From positions 1-41,205 of the forward strand of contig JAFGAW010000071.1 in assembly GCA_016933475.1 (NCBI GenBank): a stretch of 41,205 nucleotides of DNA. Reading direction: 5' to 3'. Positions 1 through 7,057 of the stretch are shown piece after piece. The notes under the pieces were generated by a model. That model was not told the DNA's origin. It was given only the letters and a program-made list of their open reading frames with translations, and searched no databases. The DNA is from Thermoleophilia bacterium (GTDB taxonomy: Bacteria > Actinomycetota > Thermoleophilia > UBA2241). The position numbers were made by a program, and so were the translations under genes. Position 1 is the stretch's first letter. Each line of letters opens with the position of its first letter.

Positions 1-132
1 ACGCAGCGCTACCCGGAGTTCGAGGCCCGGCTGCGGGCCGTCTTCGGGGGCGTCACGGCGGCCGGCGCGCACGACGTCGTCGCCGGTCGCCGTCACGACT
101 ACGTGATGTACGTGGCCCGCCGGGTAGACTAG
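1..132 (+). CDS. C-terminal end of an unidentified protein (cut by window edge)
   Basis: An open frame enters from the left edge and stops at TAG 130-132, giving 43 residues that end in HDYVMYVARRVD. A hydrophobic beta-strand followed by a basic end of this sort is common at the C-terminus of SAM-dependent methyltransferases, but nothing visible here proves that and I do not assign a function. The next gene starts 20 bases downstream on the same strand, so the two may be co-transcribed. Confidence 0.45.
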   Translation, partial: TQRYPEFEARLRAVFGGVTAAGAHDVVAGRRHDYVMYVARRVD

Positions 133-152
133 CGGCACCATGAGGAGCGCAC

Positions 153-779
153 GTGCCGTCTGAAGACCTGATCGGCCTCTTCCCACTAGGCCTGGTCGTC
201 GTGCCCGGGGAGGTCGTGCCGCTGCACATCTTCGAAGAGCGCTACAAGCGTCTCATCGCCGAGCGCGAGGCCGACGGCGCCGAGTTCGGCATCGTCCTCG
301 CTGAGGATGAGGGAGTCCGGGAGGTCGGCTGCAGTGTCGTCATCGCCCAGGTCGTCGAGCGCCTCGAAGAGGGTCGCTCCAACATCCTCGTCGAGGGCCG
401 GCGTCGTTTCCGGCTCGTCGCCGTCGACGAGCCCGACGACCCGGAGGGTGACTTCCTCCGCGGTCGCGTCGAGTGGATCGAGGACGAGCCCGAGGAGGCC
501 GACCCCGAGTTGCAGCGCGAGCTCGGAGCCCTCTTCCGCCGCATGCTCGCTCTCATGGATGTCGACGCACCCCAGTTCCCCGGCGGGTCCGATCCCCTCT
601 CGTTCCGCATCGCGGCGGCGGTCGACTTCGGCGTCGCGCTGAAGCAGCAGTTGCTCGAGCAGGGCGGCGAGCGCGAGCGTCAGCGCACGCTCGTGACCGT
701 CATCGAGTCGCTGATCCCGCGGCTCGAGCTGCGCAAGGAGCGCGAAGAAGCGATCCGCGGCAACGGTAAGGGGTACTGA
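153..779 (+). CDS. Stand-alone Lon N-terminal (LON substrate-binding) domain protein
   Basis: The 208-residue protein opens with IGLFPLGLVVVPGEVVPLHIFEERYKRL, read in two parts as the FPL..VV-PG and P-L-H-IFE-RY signature of the Lon N-terminal domain (PF02190). It carries only this domain: there is no AAA+ module and no Ser-Lys protease dyad. Stand-alone members are thought to bind unfolded or specific protein clients; the role here is unknown. The GTG start at 153 has GAGGAGCG about 6 bases upstream. The earlier ATG at 140 runs into a stop after seven codons, so GTG is the usable start. The C-terminal third is charged and helical (ELRKEREEA). It is followed by an imperfect hairpin and a convergent oxidoreductase gene. 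Confidence 0.85.
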   Translation: MPSEDLIGLFPLGLVVVPGEVVPLHIFEERYKRLIAEREADGAEFGIVLAEDEGVREVGCSVVIAQVVERLEEGRSNILVEGRRRFRLVAVDEPDDPEGDFLRGRVEWIEDEPEEADPELQRELGALFRRMLALMDVDAPQFPGGSDPLSFRIAAAVDFGVALKQQLLEQGGERERQRTLVTVIESLIPRLELRKEREEAIRGNGKGY

Positions 780-803
780 CCCGTCCGGCCGCCCGTCCTG
801 CTC

Positions 804-837
804 GGCCGGGGCCCCATCGTACGGGCCGCGACCGGCC
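804..837. terminator. Imperfect GC hairpin between convergent genes
   Basis: GGCCGG at 804-809 pairs with CCGGCC at 832-837, with further GGCCC/GGGCC pairing inside and a bulge. It lies between the stop of the Lon-domain gene (779) and the stop of the convergent oxidoreductase (902). There is no T-tract, so a terminator role is inferred from position. Confidence 0.35.
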
Positions 838-901
838 CTCTTCTGCGGCTCTCCCTCCGTTGGGGTGGCGAGCGCTGCGTACGTGCCGCGCCCGTCCCCG
901 G

Positions 902-1882
902 TCAGGCCTCCGGCAGCAGGACGATCTTGCCGACGTGGTCGCCGTCGAGCAGCTCGTGCGCCCGGCGGGCCTCGGACAACGGCAGCGTCTCGCCGACGAC
1001 CGGCCGTACCTTGCCCTCGGCCGCGAGCCCGGCGATCTCGGCGGCGATGCCGGCGATGCCGGCGCGCCCGGCGTTGTTCAGGTTCATGAACAGGAGCGTG
1101 GCGTCCTTGGCGATCGCGGGCCCGATGGGGACGGTCGCCTCGGGGCGTGGACCCTGACCGGTGCAGACGATGCGCCCGCCCTTGGCGACCATGGCCACGT
1201 CGGTGGCCAGGTTCTCGCTGATGACGAGCTCGTGGATCAGGTCTGGTCCGTGGCCGTCGGTCAGACGGTCGATCTCGGCGGCGACGTCCTGCTCGGCGAA
1301 GTCGACGACCTCGTCGGCGCCGAGCTCCCGCACCAGTCGTCGCGCGGCCTCGCCGGAGACGGTCGTCAGCACGCGCGCACCGCGCGCCTTGGCGAGCTGG
1401 ACCGCTGCCGACCCCACGCCGCCGGCGCCGCCCTGGATGAGTACGGTCTCACCCTCTTTGACGTCGCCGCGAGTGACGAGCCCGTAGTAGGCGGCGGGGA
1501 AGGCCATGCCGATCGCCGCCGCCTCGACGAACGAGACCGCGGCAGGCTTGGCCACCGCCTGCGCCTCGGCGATGACGGCGTACTCGGCGTAGCTGCCCTC
1601 GCTCCCGACGCCCAGCCCGCTGAAGAAGACCTCGTCGCCGGGAGAGACGGTCGTGACGCCCGGACCGACGGCCTCGACGACACCGGCGCCGTCGGAGCCG
1701 AGGATCTTGGGAGGCTCCTTCGGCGTCGGGAAGCGGTCCTCGCGCACGGCCACGTCGATGGGGTTGACGGAGGCGGCCTCGACGCGGACCAGGACGCGGC
1801 CGTCGCCGGGCTCCGGCGTGTCGACCTCCTCGTAGACCAGGACCTCGGGGCCGCCATACTCGTGGATGCGTATCGCCTTCAC
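902..1882 (-). CDS. Zinc-type alcohol dehydrogenase / NADPH:quinone oxidoreductase family protein
   Basis: A 326-residue MDR-superfamily protein. The N-terminus MKAIRIHEYGGPEVLVYEE is typical of quinone oxidoreductases (QOR, zeta-crystallin type). The GroES-like catalytic domain contains GSDGAGVVEAVGPGV and GDEVFFSG, and the Rossmann domain has GGAGGVGSAAVQLAKARGA, the nucleotide-binding AxxGxxG-type loop. The zinc-ligand cysteines of true alcohol dehydrogenases are absent, favouring a zinc-free NADPH-dependent reductase acting on quinones or enones. The GTG start at 1882 is chosen because GAGGAGG lies just upstream and homology begins there; a longer in-frame extension to 2002 is low-complexity and runs into the hairpin at 1982-2025. 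The substrate cannot be told. Confidence 0.85.
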   Translation of the reverse strand: MKAIRIHEYGGPEVLVYEEVDTPEPGDGRVLVRVEAASVNPIDVAVREDRFPTPKEPPKILGSDGAGVVEAVGPGVTTVSPGDEVFFSGLGVGSEGSYAEYAVIAEAQAVAKPAAVSFVEAAAIGMAFPAAYYGLVTRGDVKEGETVLIQGGAGGVGSAAVQLAKARGARVLTTVSGEAARRLVRELGADEVVDFAEQDVAAEIDRLTDGHGPDLIHELVISENLATDVAMVAKGGRIVCTGQGPRPEATVPIGPAIAKDATLLFMNLNNAGRAGIAGIAAEIAGLAAEGKVRPVVGETLPLSEARRAHELLDGDHVGKIVLLPEA

Positions 1883-1981
1883 GGTGCCTCCTCGGTCCGC
1901 GTGTCGCCTCGGTCTGCGTGTCGTCTCGCCCGCCGGTGGGGCCGGGATGCTCCACCGGGGCGACGTTCTGAGAAAAGTACC

Positions 1982-2025
1982 CGCAACGCGGCGGCGGCTC
2001 ACTCGTGAGCCGCCGCCGCGTTGCG
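1982..2025 (-). terminator. Perfect 21-bp hairpin terminator behind the DUF4349 gene
   Basis: Arms 1982-2002 and 2005-2025 are exact reverse complements (GC-rich core GGCGGCGGCTCAC). On the minus strand the stem is followed after a few bases by TTTTCT (plus 1972-1977), so it reads as a Rho-independent terminator for the DUF4349 gene ending at 2066. It lies 100 bp upstream of the oxidoreductase start and probably insulates that gene. Confidence 0.75.
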
Positions 2026-2065
2026 CTCGCGTACGCCGAGTGACCGGGCGCTTCCGGGGGGATCG

Positions 2066-3142
2066 TCAGGCGGATCCCGCCGCATTCGCGTCCCGTGAGC
2101 GCCTCCGGCCGAGACGGCGGGCGCCGTACCAGACCGCGCCGGCGGTGCCGCCGAAGACGATGACGAAGGGCAGGGTCGCGGCGAGGGCCATGAGGAGCAC
2201 GCCGGCGCTGCGACCAAGCAGGCGCCAGGCGTCGACGAAGTTGTCCCACAGGCCGCCGCCGGCGCCGATGACCGGCCGGGGGTCGCCCTCGGCGTGCAGC
2301 GACACGCTGATCGTGCCGAAGGCGACGACCTCGCGCAGGGCCTCGAGCTGGGCGGTGAGTTGCTCGATCTCGAGCTGCACCTGGTCGAGGCGGTCCTGCA
2401 CGGCCAGCATCTCGCGGATGGTGTCGGTCGCCTCGAGGAAGCGCAGCAGGCGGCGTTCAACGGCGCGCGCGTGGCGCAGACGCGCCTCGAGGTCCACCAT
2501 CTGGTCGCTGACGTCCTGGGCCGAGGTCCTCTGGTACTCGACCTCGCCAAGCTTGCCGAAGCGGCGCAGCGCCGTCTCGAACGAACCCGCCGGCACGCGG
2601 ACGGTCACGGTCGCGGTGCCGATGTGGTCGCGCGCGGCGACGACTACGTCGTCCTCGCGCAGCACGGTGCCGTCCTCGGGGTAGGCGACCGCCGTGTCGG
2701 CGGGTGAGCCGGTGTAGCTGAAGAGGACGTAGCCTCCGAGGGCCGCCGTGATCACCGCGACCCTGTCGGCGGCGGCGCCGACGTCGTGGCCGTCGATGAC
2801 GAGGCCGAGCTCGGCGGTGCGCACGAGACGCCGGCCGTCGGCGGCGAGGACCAGCGCAGCGGGCGCGTTCTCGACGCCGGGCTCGACAAGGGTCTCATCG
2901 GCGTCGCTCCGCAGGTCGAGGCCGAGGTCGGCCTCCTTCTGCGCCTCGAGGCCGGGCAGCATCACGCCTTCGGGGGCGCCCACGTCGACCCCGCCGTCAC
3001 CGGCGATCGTTGCGGCGTCCTCCTGCGAGGCGAGCTGGTCCAGCCAGCGCGGAGTCGTGAAGGCGGCGATGGCCGCCACGGCGACGAGCAGCGCCGCTGT
3101 GGCGCCGATGCCGATCAGCCAAGCCCTGCGTGTGCGTCTCAT
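2066..3142 (-). CDS. DUF4349-domain membrane protein
   Basis: A 358-residue protein with one N-terminal membrane anchor (about residues 9-30, AWLIGIGATAALLVAVAAIA) and a second hydrophobic segment near residues 310-335, followed by a basic tail (RRLGRRRSRD). Between them lies the DUF4349 region, beginning near RRLVRTAELGLVIDGHDVGA and containing the VTVRVPAGSFETALRRFGKLGEV strand-helix and a coiled-coil stretch (LEARLRHARAVERRL to LTAQLEALREVV). This layout is that of a membrane-tethered, mostly extracytoplasmic protein with a cytoplasmic tail. The family has no established biochemical role. The ATG at 3142 has GAGGAGG upstream. It ends at a strong hairpin terminator. Confidence 0.85.
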   Translation of the reverse strand: MRRTRRAWLIGIGATAALLVAVAAIAAFTTPRWLDQLASQEDAATIAGDGGVDVGAPEGVMLPGLEAQKEADLGLDLRSDADETLVEPGVENAPAALVLAADGRRLVRTAELGLVIDGHDVGAAADRVAVITAALGGYVLFSYTGSPADTAVAYPEDGTVLREDDVVVAARDHIGTATVTVRVPAGSFETALRRFGKLGEVEYQRTSAQDVSDQMVDLEARLRHARAVERRLLRFLEATDTIREMLAVQDRLDQVQLEIEQLTAQLEALREVVAFGTISVSLHAEGDPRPVIGAGGGLWDNFVDAWRLLGRSAGVLLMALAATLPFVIVFGGTAGAVWYGARRLGRRRSRDANAAGSA

Positions 3143-3237
3143 CGTGTCCTCCTCGTCCGGCCGCCGGAGGCGGCGTCGCTCGCTCGGTCGATGAGACGCG
3201 CGGTCGGGCAGCCCGGTTCACCCGGGCCACGGCTCGC

Positions 3238-3777
3238 TCAGCCGGCGGGCGGCCGGCGGTGCCGCCCGACGAGCTCGAATGACAGCTTTGTCGGCTGGAA
3301 CTGGGTGCGCGGAGGCTTCTGCTCGGCCGGGTGACCTACGCCGACGAGGCAGAGCGCACGCCAGCGCTCCGGCGTGGCGCCGAGGGTCTCGAGACACGCG
3401 ACCTCGTCGGGGTGCGGGGCGGGACCGTTCTCGTAGATGCCCACCCAGCAGGCGCCGAGGCCGAGCGCGGTCGCCGCGGTCAGGAGGTTCTCGGTCGCGG
3501 CGGCGCAGTCCTCGACCCAGGCGACGGCGTCGGCGCGGCCGAGCACGGCGACGACGAGCGGCGCGCGGCCCAGCAGGCCCGACCAACGGTGCAGGCCGGA
3601 GAGACGAGCGCGCCGCGCGTCGTCGCGCACGACGACGAAGTGCCAAGGGCGTGCGTTCATTGAGCTCGGGGCGGCGAAGGCGGCCTCGACGAGCAGCCGC
3701 TCGTGCTCCTCGGAGACGTCTTCGGCGGTGAAGCGGCGGATGCTTCGGCGAGAGAGCAGGGCCTCGTACGCGTCCAT
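3238..3777 (-). CDS. Nitroreductase-family FMN oxidoreductase
   Basis: A 179-residue protein starting MDAYEALLSRRSIRRF. The SRRSIRRF motif supplies the arginines that bind FMN phosphate in the nitroreductase family. Further family marks are APSSMNARPWHFVVV (FMN binding), NLLTAATALGLGACWVG, and the terminal KPPRTQFQP. Such enzymes are NAD(P)H-dependent flavin reductases of nitro compounds, quinones or F420/FMN-linked substrates; the natural substrate is not visible. The ATG at 3777 has AAGGGAG five bases upstream, and a TAGAAT -10 element on the minus strand (plus 3804-3809) puts transcription start about 20 bases before it. It diverges from the acetyltransferase gene. Confidence 0.85.
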   Translation of the reverse strand: MDAYEALLSRRSIRRFTAEDVSEEHERLLVEAAFAAPSSMNARPWHFVVVRDDARRARLSGLHRWSGLLGRAPLVVAVLGRADAVAWVEDCAAATENLLTAATALGLGACWVGIYENGPAPHPDEVACLETLGATPERWRALCLVGVGHPAEQKPPRTQFQPTKLSFELVGRHRRPPAG

Positions 3778-3803
3778 GCGGACTCCCTTCGTCGGCTGCC
3801 GGG

Positions 3804-3809
3804 ATTCTA
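3804..3809 (-). promoter_or_regulatory. Probable -10 element for the nitroreductase gene
   Basis: Reads TAGAAT on the minus strand. Its spacing to the ribosome binding site AAGGGAG (about 3782-3788) suggests a short leader. No good -35 hexamer is visible. Confidence 0.35.
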
Positions 3810-3887
3810 CCGCTGGAGGTCGGCCGTACGTGGCTCGCCCATGGACGCCGGCCGTGCGCGGGATGCCTTCTCGAGTCCGGGCGGCGA

Positions 3888-3893
3888 TAGAAT
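3888..3893 (+). promoter_or_regulatory. Probable -10 element for the acetyltransferase gene
   Basis: TAGAAT on the plus strand, placing the transcript start near 3900, just before the 15-nt repeat array. If correct, translation cannot start at the upstream in-frame ATG 3841 and must begin within the array. The -35 region is unremarkable. Confidence 0.3.
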
Positions 3894-3944
3894 CGGCCCC
3901 GGACCGGGCACGCCGCCCCGGGGCCGCCACGGTCGAGCGGCCGC

Positions 3945-4199
3945 GTCAGGCAGCCAGCCGACTGGCAGTCGGCCGACTGGCAGTCGGCCGACGGGGAGCG
4001 TGCGGACGCGGAGCGCGTCGACGGGGAGCGTGCGGATCGGGAGCGTGCGGATCGGGAGCGTGCGGATGGGGAGCGTGTGGATCGGGAGCGTGCGGATGGG
4101 GAGCGTGCCGATGGAAGACCCGCCGACGGAGGGCGTGCCGATGGAAGAGCCGGCGACGGAGGGCGTGCCGAGAGAGACTCCGCCGATGGGCGGCAGGCC
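3945..4199 (+). repeat. 15-nt tandem repeat array at the 5' end of the GNAT gene
   Basis: About 17 degenerate units with a strict 15-base period (or 30 for two double units). The core unit is GATCGGGAGCGTGCG, with runs at 4020-4109; the left end is GACTGGCAGTCGGCC twice (3960-3989). Because 15 is a multiple of three the array stays in frame with the acetyltransferase, giving a pentapeptide repeat such as GSVRI. Several units hold GGGAG, then about 7 bases, then ATG, so they contain repeated ribosome-binding-site plus start-codon pairs (ATG at 4066, 4096, 4111). Confidence 0.85.
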
Positions 4200-4701
4200 G
4201 GGAGCGGACTCGCCGTTCGCCCTCGAGCCCTTCGCCCTGGAGGACCTCGATGACGCTCGGGCGTTGTGGGAACGCACCGGCATGTGGCTGCGCCCGTCGG
4301 ACAGTCCCGAGCAGATGGCGCTGCTCCTCGCGCGCTGCCCCGACCTCCAGCTCGTGGCCCGCGACGCGCGGGGCGTGCTGGTCGGCACGGCTATGGGCGG
4401 CTGGGACGGGCGGCGCGGCTACATCTACCACCTCGCCGTGGAGCCGGCCTGGCAACGTCGCGGCGTGGCCGGCGCCCTCATGGACGAGCTCGAGGCGCGG
4501 CTGCGTGCGAAGGGTGCGATGAAGGCGAAGCTGCAGATCCTGGCCGGCAACGACGCCTCTCGAGCCTTCTTCGCGGCACGGGGCTGGTTGCCCGAGGACG
4601 ACTGCGAGCCGTGGGGCAAGGAGTTGGTGCCGGGTGGAGCGCCGCCGGCCCACGCCGACCCGGCGGCGCCGGAGGGCCTGCGCACCCGCAAGCGCGGGTG
4701 A
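4111..4701 (+). CDS. GNAT-family N-acetyltransferase, YpeA-like
   Basis: The C-terminal ~140 residues form a GNAT domain: FALEDLDDARALWERTGMW, then LQLVARDARGVLVGTAMGGWDG, then IYHLAVEPAWQRRGVAGAL, whose QRRGVA is the pyrophosphate-binding R/Q-x-x-G-x-G/A loop for acetyl-CoA. Beta-strand KLQILAGNDASRAFFAARGW closes the fold. The order resembles E. coli YpeA. The acceptor is unknown. The start is uncertain: the frame is open to 3703 and several ATGs with GGGAG upstream occur in the 15-nt array (4066, 4096, 4111, 4141, 4186). I chose 4111 because it has GGGGAG at 7-base spacing and leaves a short N-terminal extension. The acidic repeat stretch (MEDPPTEGV, MEEPATEGV) precedes the domain. Confidence 0.75.
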   Translation: MEDPPTEGVPMEEPATEGVPRETPPMGGRPGADSPFALEPFALEDLDDARALWERTGMWLRPSDSPEQMALLLARCPDLQLVARDARGVLVGTAMGGWDGRRGYIYHLAVEPAWQRRGVAGALMDELEARLRAKGAMKAKLQILAGNDASRAFFAARGWLPEDDCEPWGKELVPGGAPPAHADPAAPEGLRTRKRG

Positions 4702-4709
4702 ACCGGTGC

Positions 4710-4741
4710 GGCCGGTCGGAGACAACCGCCTCCGCCCGGCC
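4710..4741. terminator. Hairpin between convergent acetyltransferase and carbamate kinase genes
   Basis: Arms 4710-4721 and 4730-4741 pair with one mismatch around an 8-base loop. It sits in the 51-bp gap between the two stop codons and can serve both strands. No T-tract. Confidence 0.45.
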
Positions 4742-4752
4742 CCGCGCGCCCC

Positions 4753-5703
4753 TCAGTCCGGCACGATGTGCGTGCCGGCGTTGCCCTCGAGGGCCGGCAC
4801 CACGTCTTTGAGGTTGGCGATGATGCTGCGCCCGCCGGCGGCCGTGAAGCGCAGGCAGGCCTCGACCTTGGGCCCCATGCTGCCGGCCTTGAAGTGGCCC
4901 GCGGCGGCGTAGGCGCGCATCTCGCTCTCGGTGACCTGGGAGAGGGCCTTTTGCTCGGGCGTGTTGTAGTCCACGTAGGCCTGCGGCACGTCGGTGAGGA
5001 TCATGAGCACCTCGGCCTCGACGTCGAGGGCGAGGCGCATCGCCGCGAGGTCCTTGTCGATCACCGCGTCGACGCCCGAGAGGGCGCGGTCGCGGCCGCG
5101 CACCACGGGGATCCCGCCGCCGCCCGAGCAGATGATCAGGACGCCGTCGGCCACGAGGTCGCGGATCGCCTCACGCGGGATGATCTCGACGGGCTCGGGC
5201 GAGGGCACGACGCGGCGCCAGCCGCGGCCCGCGTCCTCGCGCATGGCGTGGCCCTGCTCGAGCATCAGGGTCTTCGCCCGGGTCTCGTCGTAGAACGGCC
5301 CGACCGGCTTCGACGGGTTGGCGAACGCCGGGTCCCTGGCGTCGACCGCCACCTGAGTGAGGATCGAGACGACGGGCGTCTTCAGGCGGCGCTTGACGAG
5401 GTGGTTCTGCAGAGTCTGCTCGAGCATGTAGCCGATCTGGCCCTGGCTCATCGCTCCGCAGACGTCCATCGGCATCGGGGCGACCTGGCCGGAGGCGAGC
5501 TCCTGCTGGATCAGGAGGTTGCCGACCTGGGGGCCGTTGCCGTGGGTGAGGACGACCTCCCAGCCGCCGGCGACCATCGCCGCGATGCGGCGCATCGCCG
5601 TGTCGACGTTGACGAGCTGCTCCTCGAAGGTGCCGACCTGGCCGGGCTGCAGGATGGCGTTGCCGCCCAAGGCGACGACGACGGTCTTACCGCTCTCGGA
5701 CAT
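4753..5703 (-). CDS. arcC: Carbamate kinase
   Basis: A 316-residue amino-acid-kinase-fold protein, the usual length for ArcC. Signatures: VVVALGGNAI at residues 8-17, THGNGPQVG at 53-61, the CSGGGGIPV loop, and GVDAVIDKDLAA, which supplies the Asp/Lys pair acting on ATP and carbamoyl phosphate. In degradative pathways it transfers phosphate from carbamoyl phosphate to ADP, leaving carbamate that breaks down to ammonia and CO2. It lies 100 bp downstream of a carbamoyltransferase on the same strand, so the pair would convert a carbamoylated amine or amino acid into the free amine plus ATP. GGAGA precedes the ATG at 5703. The gap upstream holds a 20-bp hairpin that may lower read-through into this gene. 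Confidence 0.93.
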   Translation of the reverse strand: MSESGKTVVVALGGNAILQPGQVGTFEEQLVNVDTAMRRIAAMVAGGWEVVLTHGNGPQVGNLLIQQELASGQVAPMPMDVCGAMSQGQIGYMLEQTLQNHLVKRRLKTPVVSILTQVAVDARDPAFANPSKPVGPFYDETRAKTLMLEQGHAMREDAGRGWRRVVPSPEPVEIIPREAIRDLVADGVLIICSGGGGIPVVRGRDRALSGVDAVIDKDLAAMRLALDVEAEVLMILTDVPQAYVDYNTPEQKALSQVTESEMRAYAAAGHFKAGSMGPKVEACLRFTAAGGRSIIANLKDVVPALEGNAGTHIVPD

Positions 5704-5746
5704 GGCTTGACGTGTCTCCAGTCTCGTTGTCGACGGGTGAGGCGGC

Positions 5747-5788
5747 GACCGGCGGGGGCGGGCGCCTCGGCGCCCGCCCCCGCCGGTC
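5747..5788 (-). terminator. Perfect 20-bp hairpin between carbamoyltransferase and carbamate kinase
   Basis: Arms 5747-5766 and 5769-5788 are fully complementary and almost all G/C; in practice the innermost pairs would open to form the loop. It lies between two co-oriented genes. There is no T-tract on the minus strand after the stem, so it may be a partial terminator, an RNase barrier or an mRNA stabiliser. Confidence 0.6.
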
Positions 5789-5803
5789 CTCAGGCGATCA
5801 CTG

Positions 5804-6820
5804 TCAACTGAGCAGTGCCCGCCCGATCTCCTGCAGGTCGGGGTCGGCCGGCAGCTCGTCGATACCGATGAGCGCCAGCATGAGCCCCTTCTGGAAGTGC
5901 ATCCGGTTCTGCGCCTGGGGAAAGATGATGGACATCTCTCCGTCGGCGATCTCGTCGACGACCTCCTCGCCGCGCATCGCCGGCAGGCAGTGCATGAACC
6001 TGGTCGTCGGCTTCGCGTGCGACCAGAACTCGCGGTTGACCTGAAACGGCTTGAAGGCGGCGATGCGGTCCTTGTACTCGTCTTCCTGGCCCGTCCACCA
6101 CCAGCAGTCGGTGTAGATGAAGTCGGCGCCGTCGATGGCCTCGAGCGGGTCGTTGGTGAGCAGGAACGAGCCCCCGCTCTCGACGGCGAAGCGGGCTGCG
6201 TTCTCCCTGACCTCGTCGCGGATCTCGTACCCGGGGGCGTTGCCGATGCGCACGTGCAGCCCCAGCTTGGTGAGCGTGGTGGCGAGCGAGTTACAGGGGT
6301 GGGCTGCGTCGCCGACGTAGGCGAACGTGACGCCCTCGAGACGGCCGGCGTGCTCGAAGATGGTGAGCGCGTCGCTCATGCTCTGGCAGGGGTGGCGGTC
6401 GGCGTCCATGCCGTTGATGACCGGCACCGCCGACCAGGCGGCGAGCTCGTTGACGGTCTCGTTCTTCTTGGAGCGTATCTGGATGGCGGCGTTGTACTGC
6501 GCGAGTGTGCGCGCCGTGTCGGCGATCGTCTCGCGACCGGGGAGGTGGATCTCGCCGGGTCGCAGGTACAACGCGTTACCGCCGAGCTCGGCGAAGCCGT
6601 TCTCGAAGCTCACCCGGGTGCGCGTGGAGGCGGCCTCGTAGATCATGGCCATGTGCTTGCCGGGCAGGAACGGGGTGAGGGGCCGGCGGCGCCAGAGCTC
6701 CTTGAGGCGCACCGCGAGCACGAGGAGGTCCTCGAGCTCGGCGCGCGTGTAGTCGAGGTCGGTGAGGAAGTGGCGGCCGCGGTACTTCTTGAGCGGGGGC
6801 AGTGGTCCCTGGACGTCCAT
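5804..6820 (-). CDS. Putrescine/ornithine-type carbamoyltransferase
   Basis: A 338-residue aspartate/ornithine carbamoyltransferase-fold enzyme. Carbamoyl-phosphate contacts are present: STRTR at 65-69, HPCQ at 143-146, and HCLP at 277-280 within FMHCLPAMRGEEVVDE. Ornithine carbamoyltransferases normally carry SMG in the substrate loop and an N-N pair after VGD; here the loop reads DCWWWTG (238-244) and the other site reads VGDAAHPCNSL. From memory, the GGSFLLTNDPLEAIDGADF stretch and the VGDA..C.SL pattern are closer to enterococcal putrescine carbamoyltransferase than to ArgF. I infer a catabolic enzyme acting on carbamoylputrescine, citrulline or a related ureido compound, working with the carbamate kinase downstream. 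The ATG at 6820 has GGAGC upstream. Expression is probably controlled by the TetR operators at 6892-6999. Confidence 0.85.
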   Translation of the reverse strand: MDVQGPLPPLKKYRGRHFLTDLDYTRAELEDLLVLAVRLKELWRRRPLTPFLPGKHMAMIYEAASTRTRVSFENGFAELGGNALYLRPGEIHLPGRETIADTARTLAQYNAAIQIRSKKNETVNELAAWSAVPVINGMDADRHPCQSMSDALTIFEHAGRLEGVTFAYVGDAAHPCNSLATTLTKLGLHVRIGNAPGYEIRDEVRENAARFAVESGGSFLLTNDPLEAIDGADFIYTDCWWWTGQEDEYKDRIAAFKPFQVNREFWSHAKPTTRFMHCLPAMRGEEVVDEIADGEMSIIFPQAQNRMHFQKGLMLALIGIDELPADPDLQEIGRALLS

Positions 6821-6891
6821 GCGAGCTCCATCGTCGAAGGCCTGCGGTGCGAGCGCCGGCGGAGGCGCGAGTCACGCTTGACCGGGGTCGC

Positions 6892-6911
6892 TTGACCGAC
6901 CGTCCGGTCAA
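6892..6911. promoter_or_regulatory. TetR-type operator, site 1
   Basis: TTGACCGACCGTCCGGTCAA, a near-perfect 20-bp palindrome. It lies just downstream of the predicted start of the carbamoyltransferase transcript. Sites 2 and 3 share its sequence. Confidence 0.75.
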
Positions 6912-6923
6912 AAAGCGCTCCTG

Positions 6924-6952
6924 AATTTACACCGTCCGGACCGTCCGGTCAA
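6924..6952 (-). promoter_or_regulatory. Promoter of the carbamoyltransferase-arcC operon
   Basis: On the minus strand a -35 TTGACC (plus 6947-6952) is separated by exactly 17 bases from a -10 TAAATT (plus 6924-6929). Operator site 2 covers the -35 and spacer and site 1 lies just past the start point, a layout that fits repression. Confidence 0.6.
6933..6952. promoter_or_regulatory. TetR-type operator, site 2
   Basis: The right half, ACCGTCCGGTCAA, is identical to site 1; the left half is CGTCCGG instead of TTGACCG. It overlaps the -35 hexamer and spacer of the minus-strand promoter. Confidence 0.65.
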
Positions 6953-6979
6953 CGGAGAGGACCGTTCCAGTCGCTGTGC

Positions 6980-6999
6980 TTGACCGGACGGTCGGTCGT
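6980..6999. promoter_or_regulatory. TetR-type operator, site 3
   Basis: TTGACCGGACGGTCGGTCGT matches the reverse complement of site 1 at 18 of 20 positions. It lies upstream of the tetR start, consistent with autoregulation together with control of the divergent operon. Confidence 0.7.
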
Positions 7000-7057
7000 G
7001 GAGAAGACTTGTGGGGCGGCGCCCGTACGGCGCCGGCAAGCGGCGGGGAGGTGCGCG

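Noticed and set aside
3945-4199. CRISPR array or pentapeptide-repeat protein
   Set aside because: The 15-base period has no unique spacers, and the translated repeat (GSVRI) lacks the A(D/N)LXX pattern of pentapeptide-repeat proteins.
7021-7040. Possible operator GGCGCC-CGTAC-GGCGCC near tetR
   Set aside because: A nearly identical motif occurs inside the ABC ATPase coding region near 39346, and it does not resemble the three operators; probably chance in GC-rich DNA.
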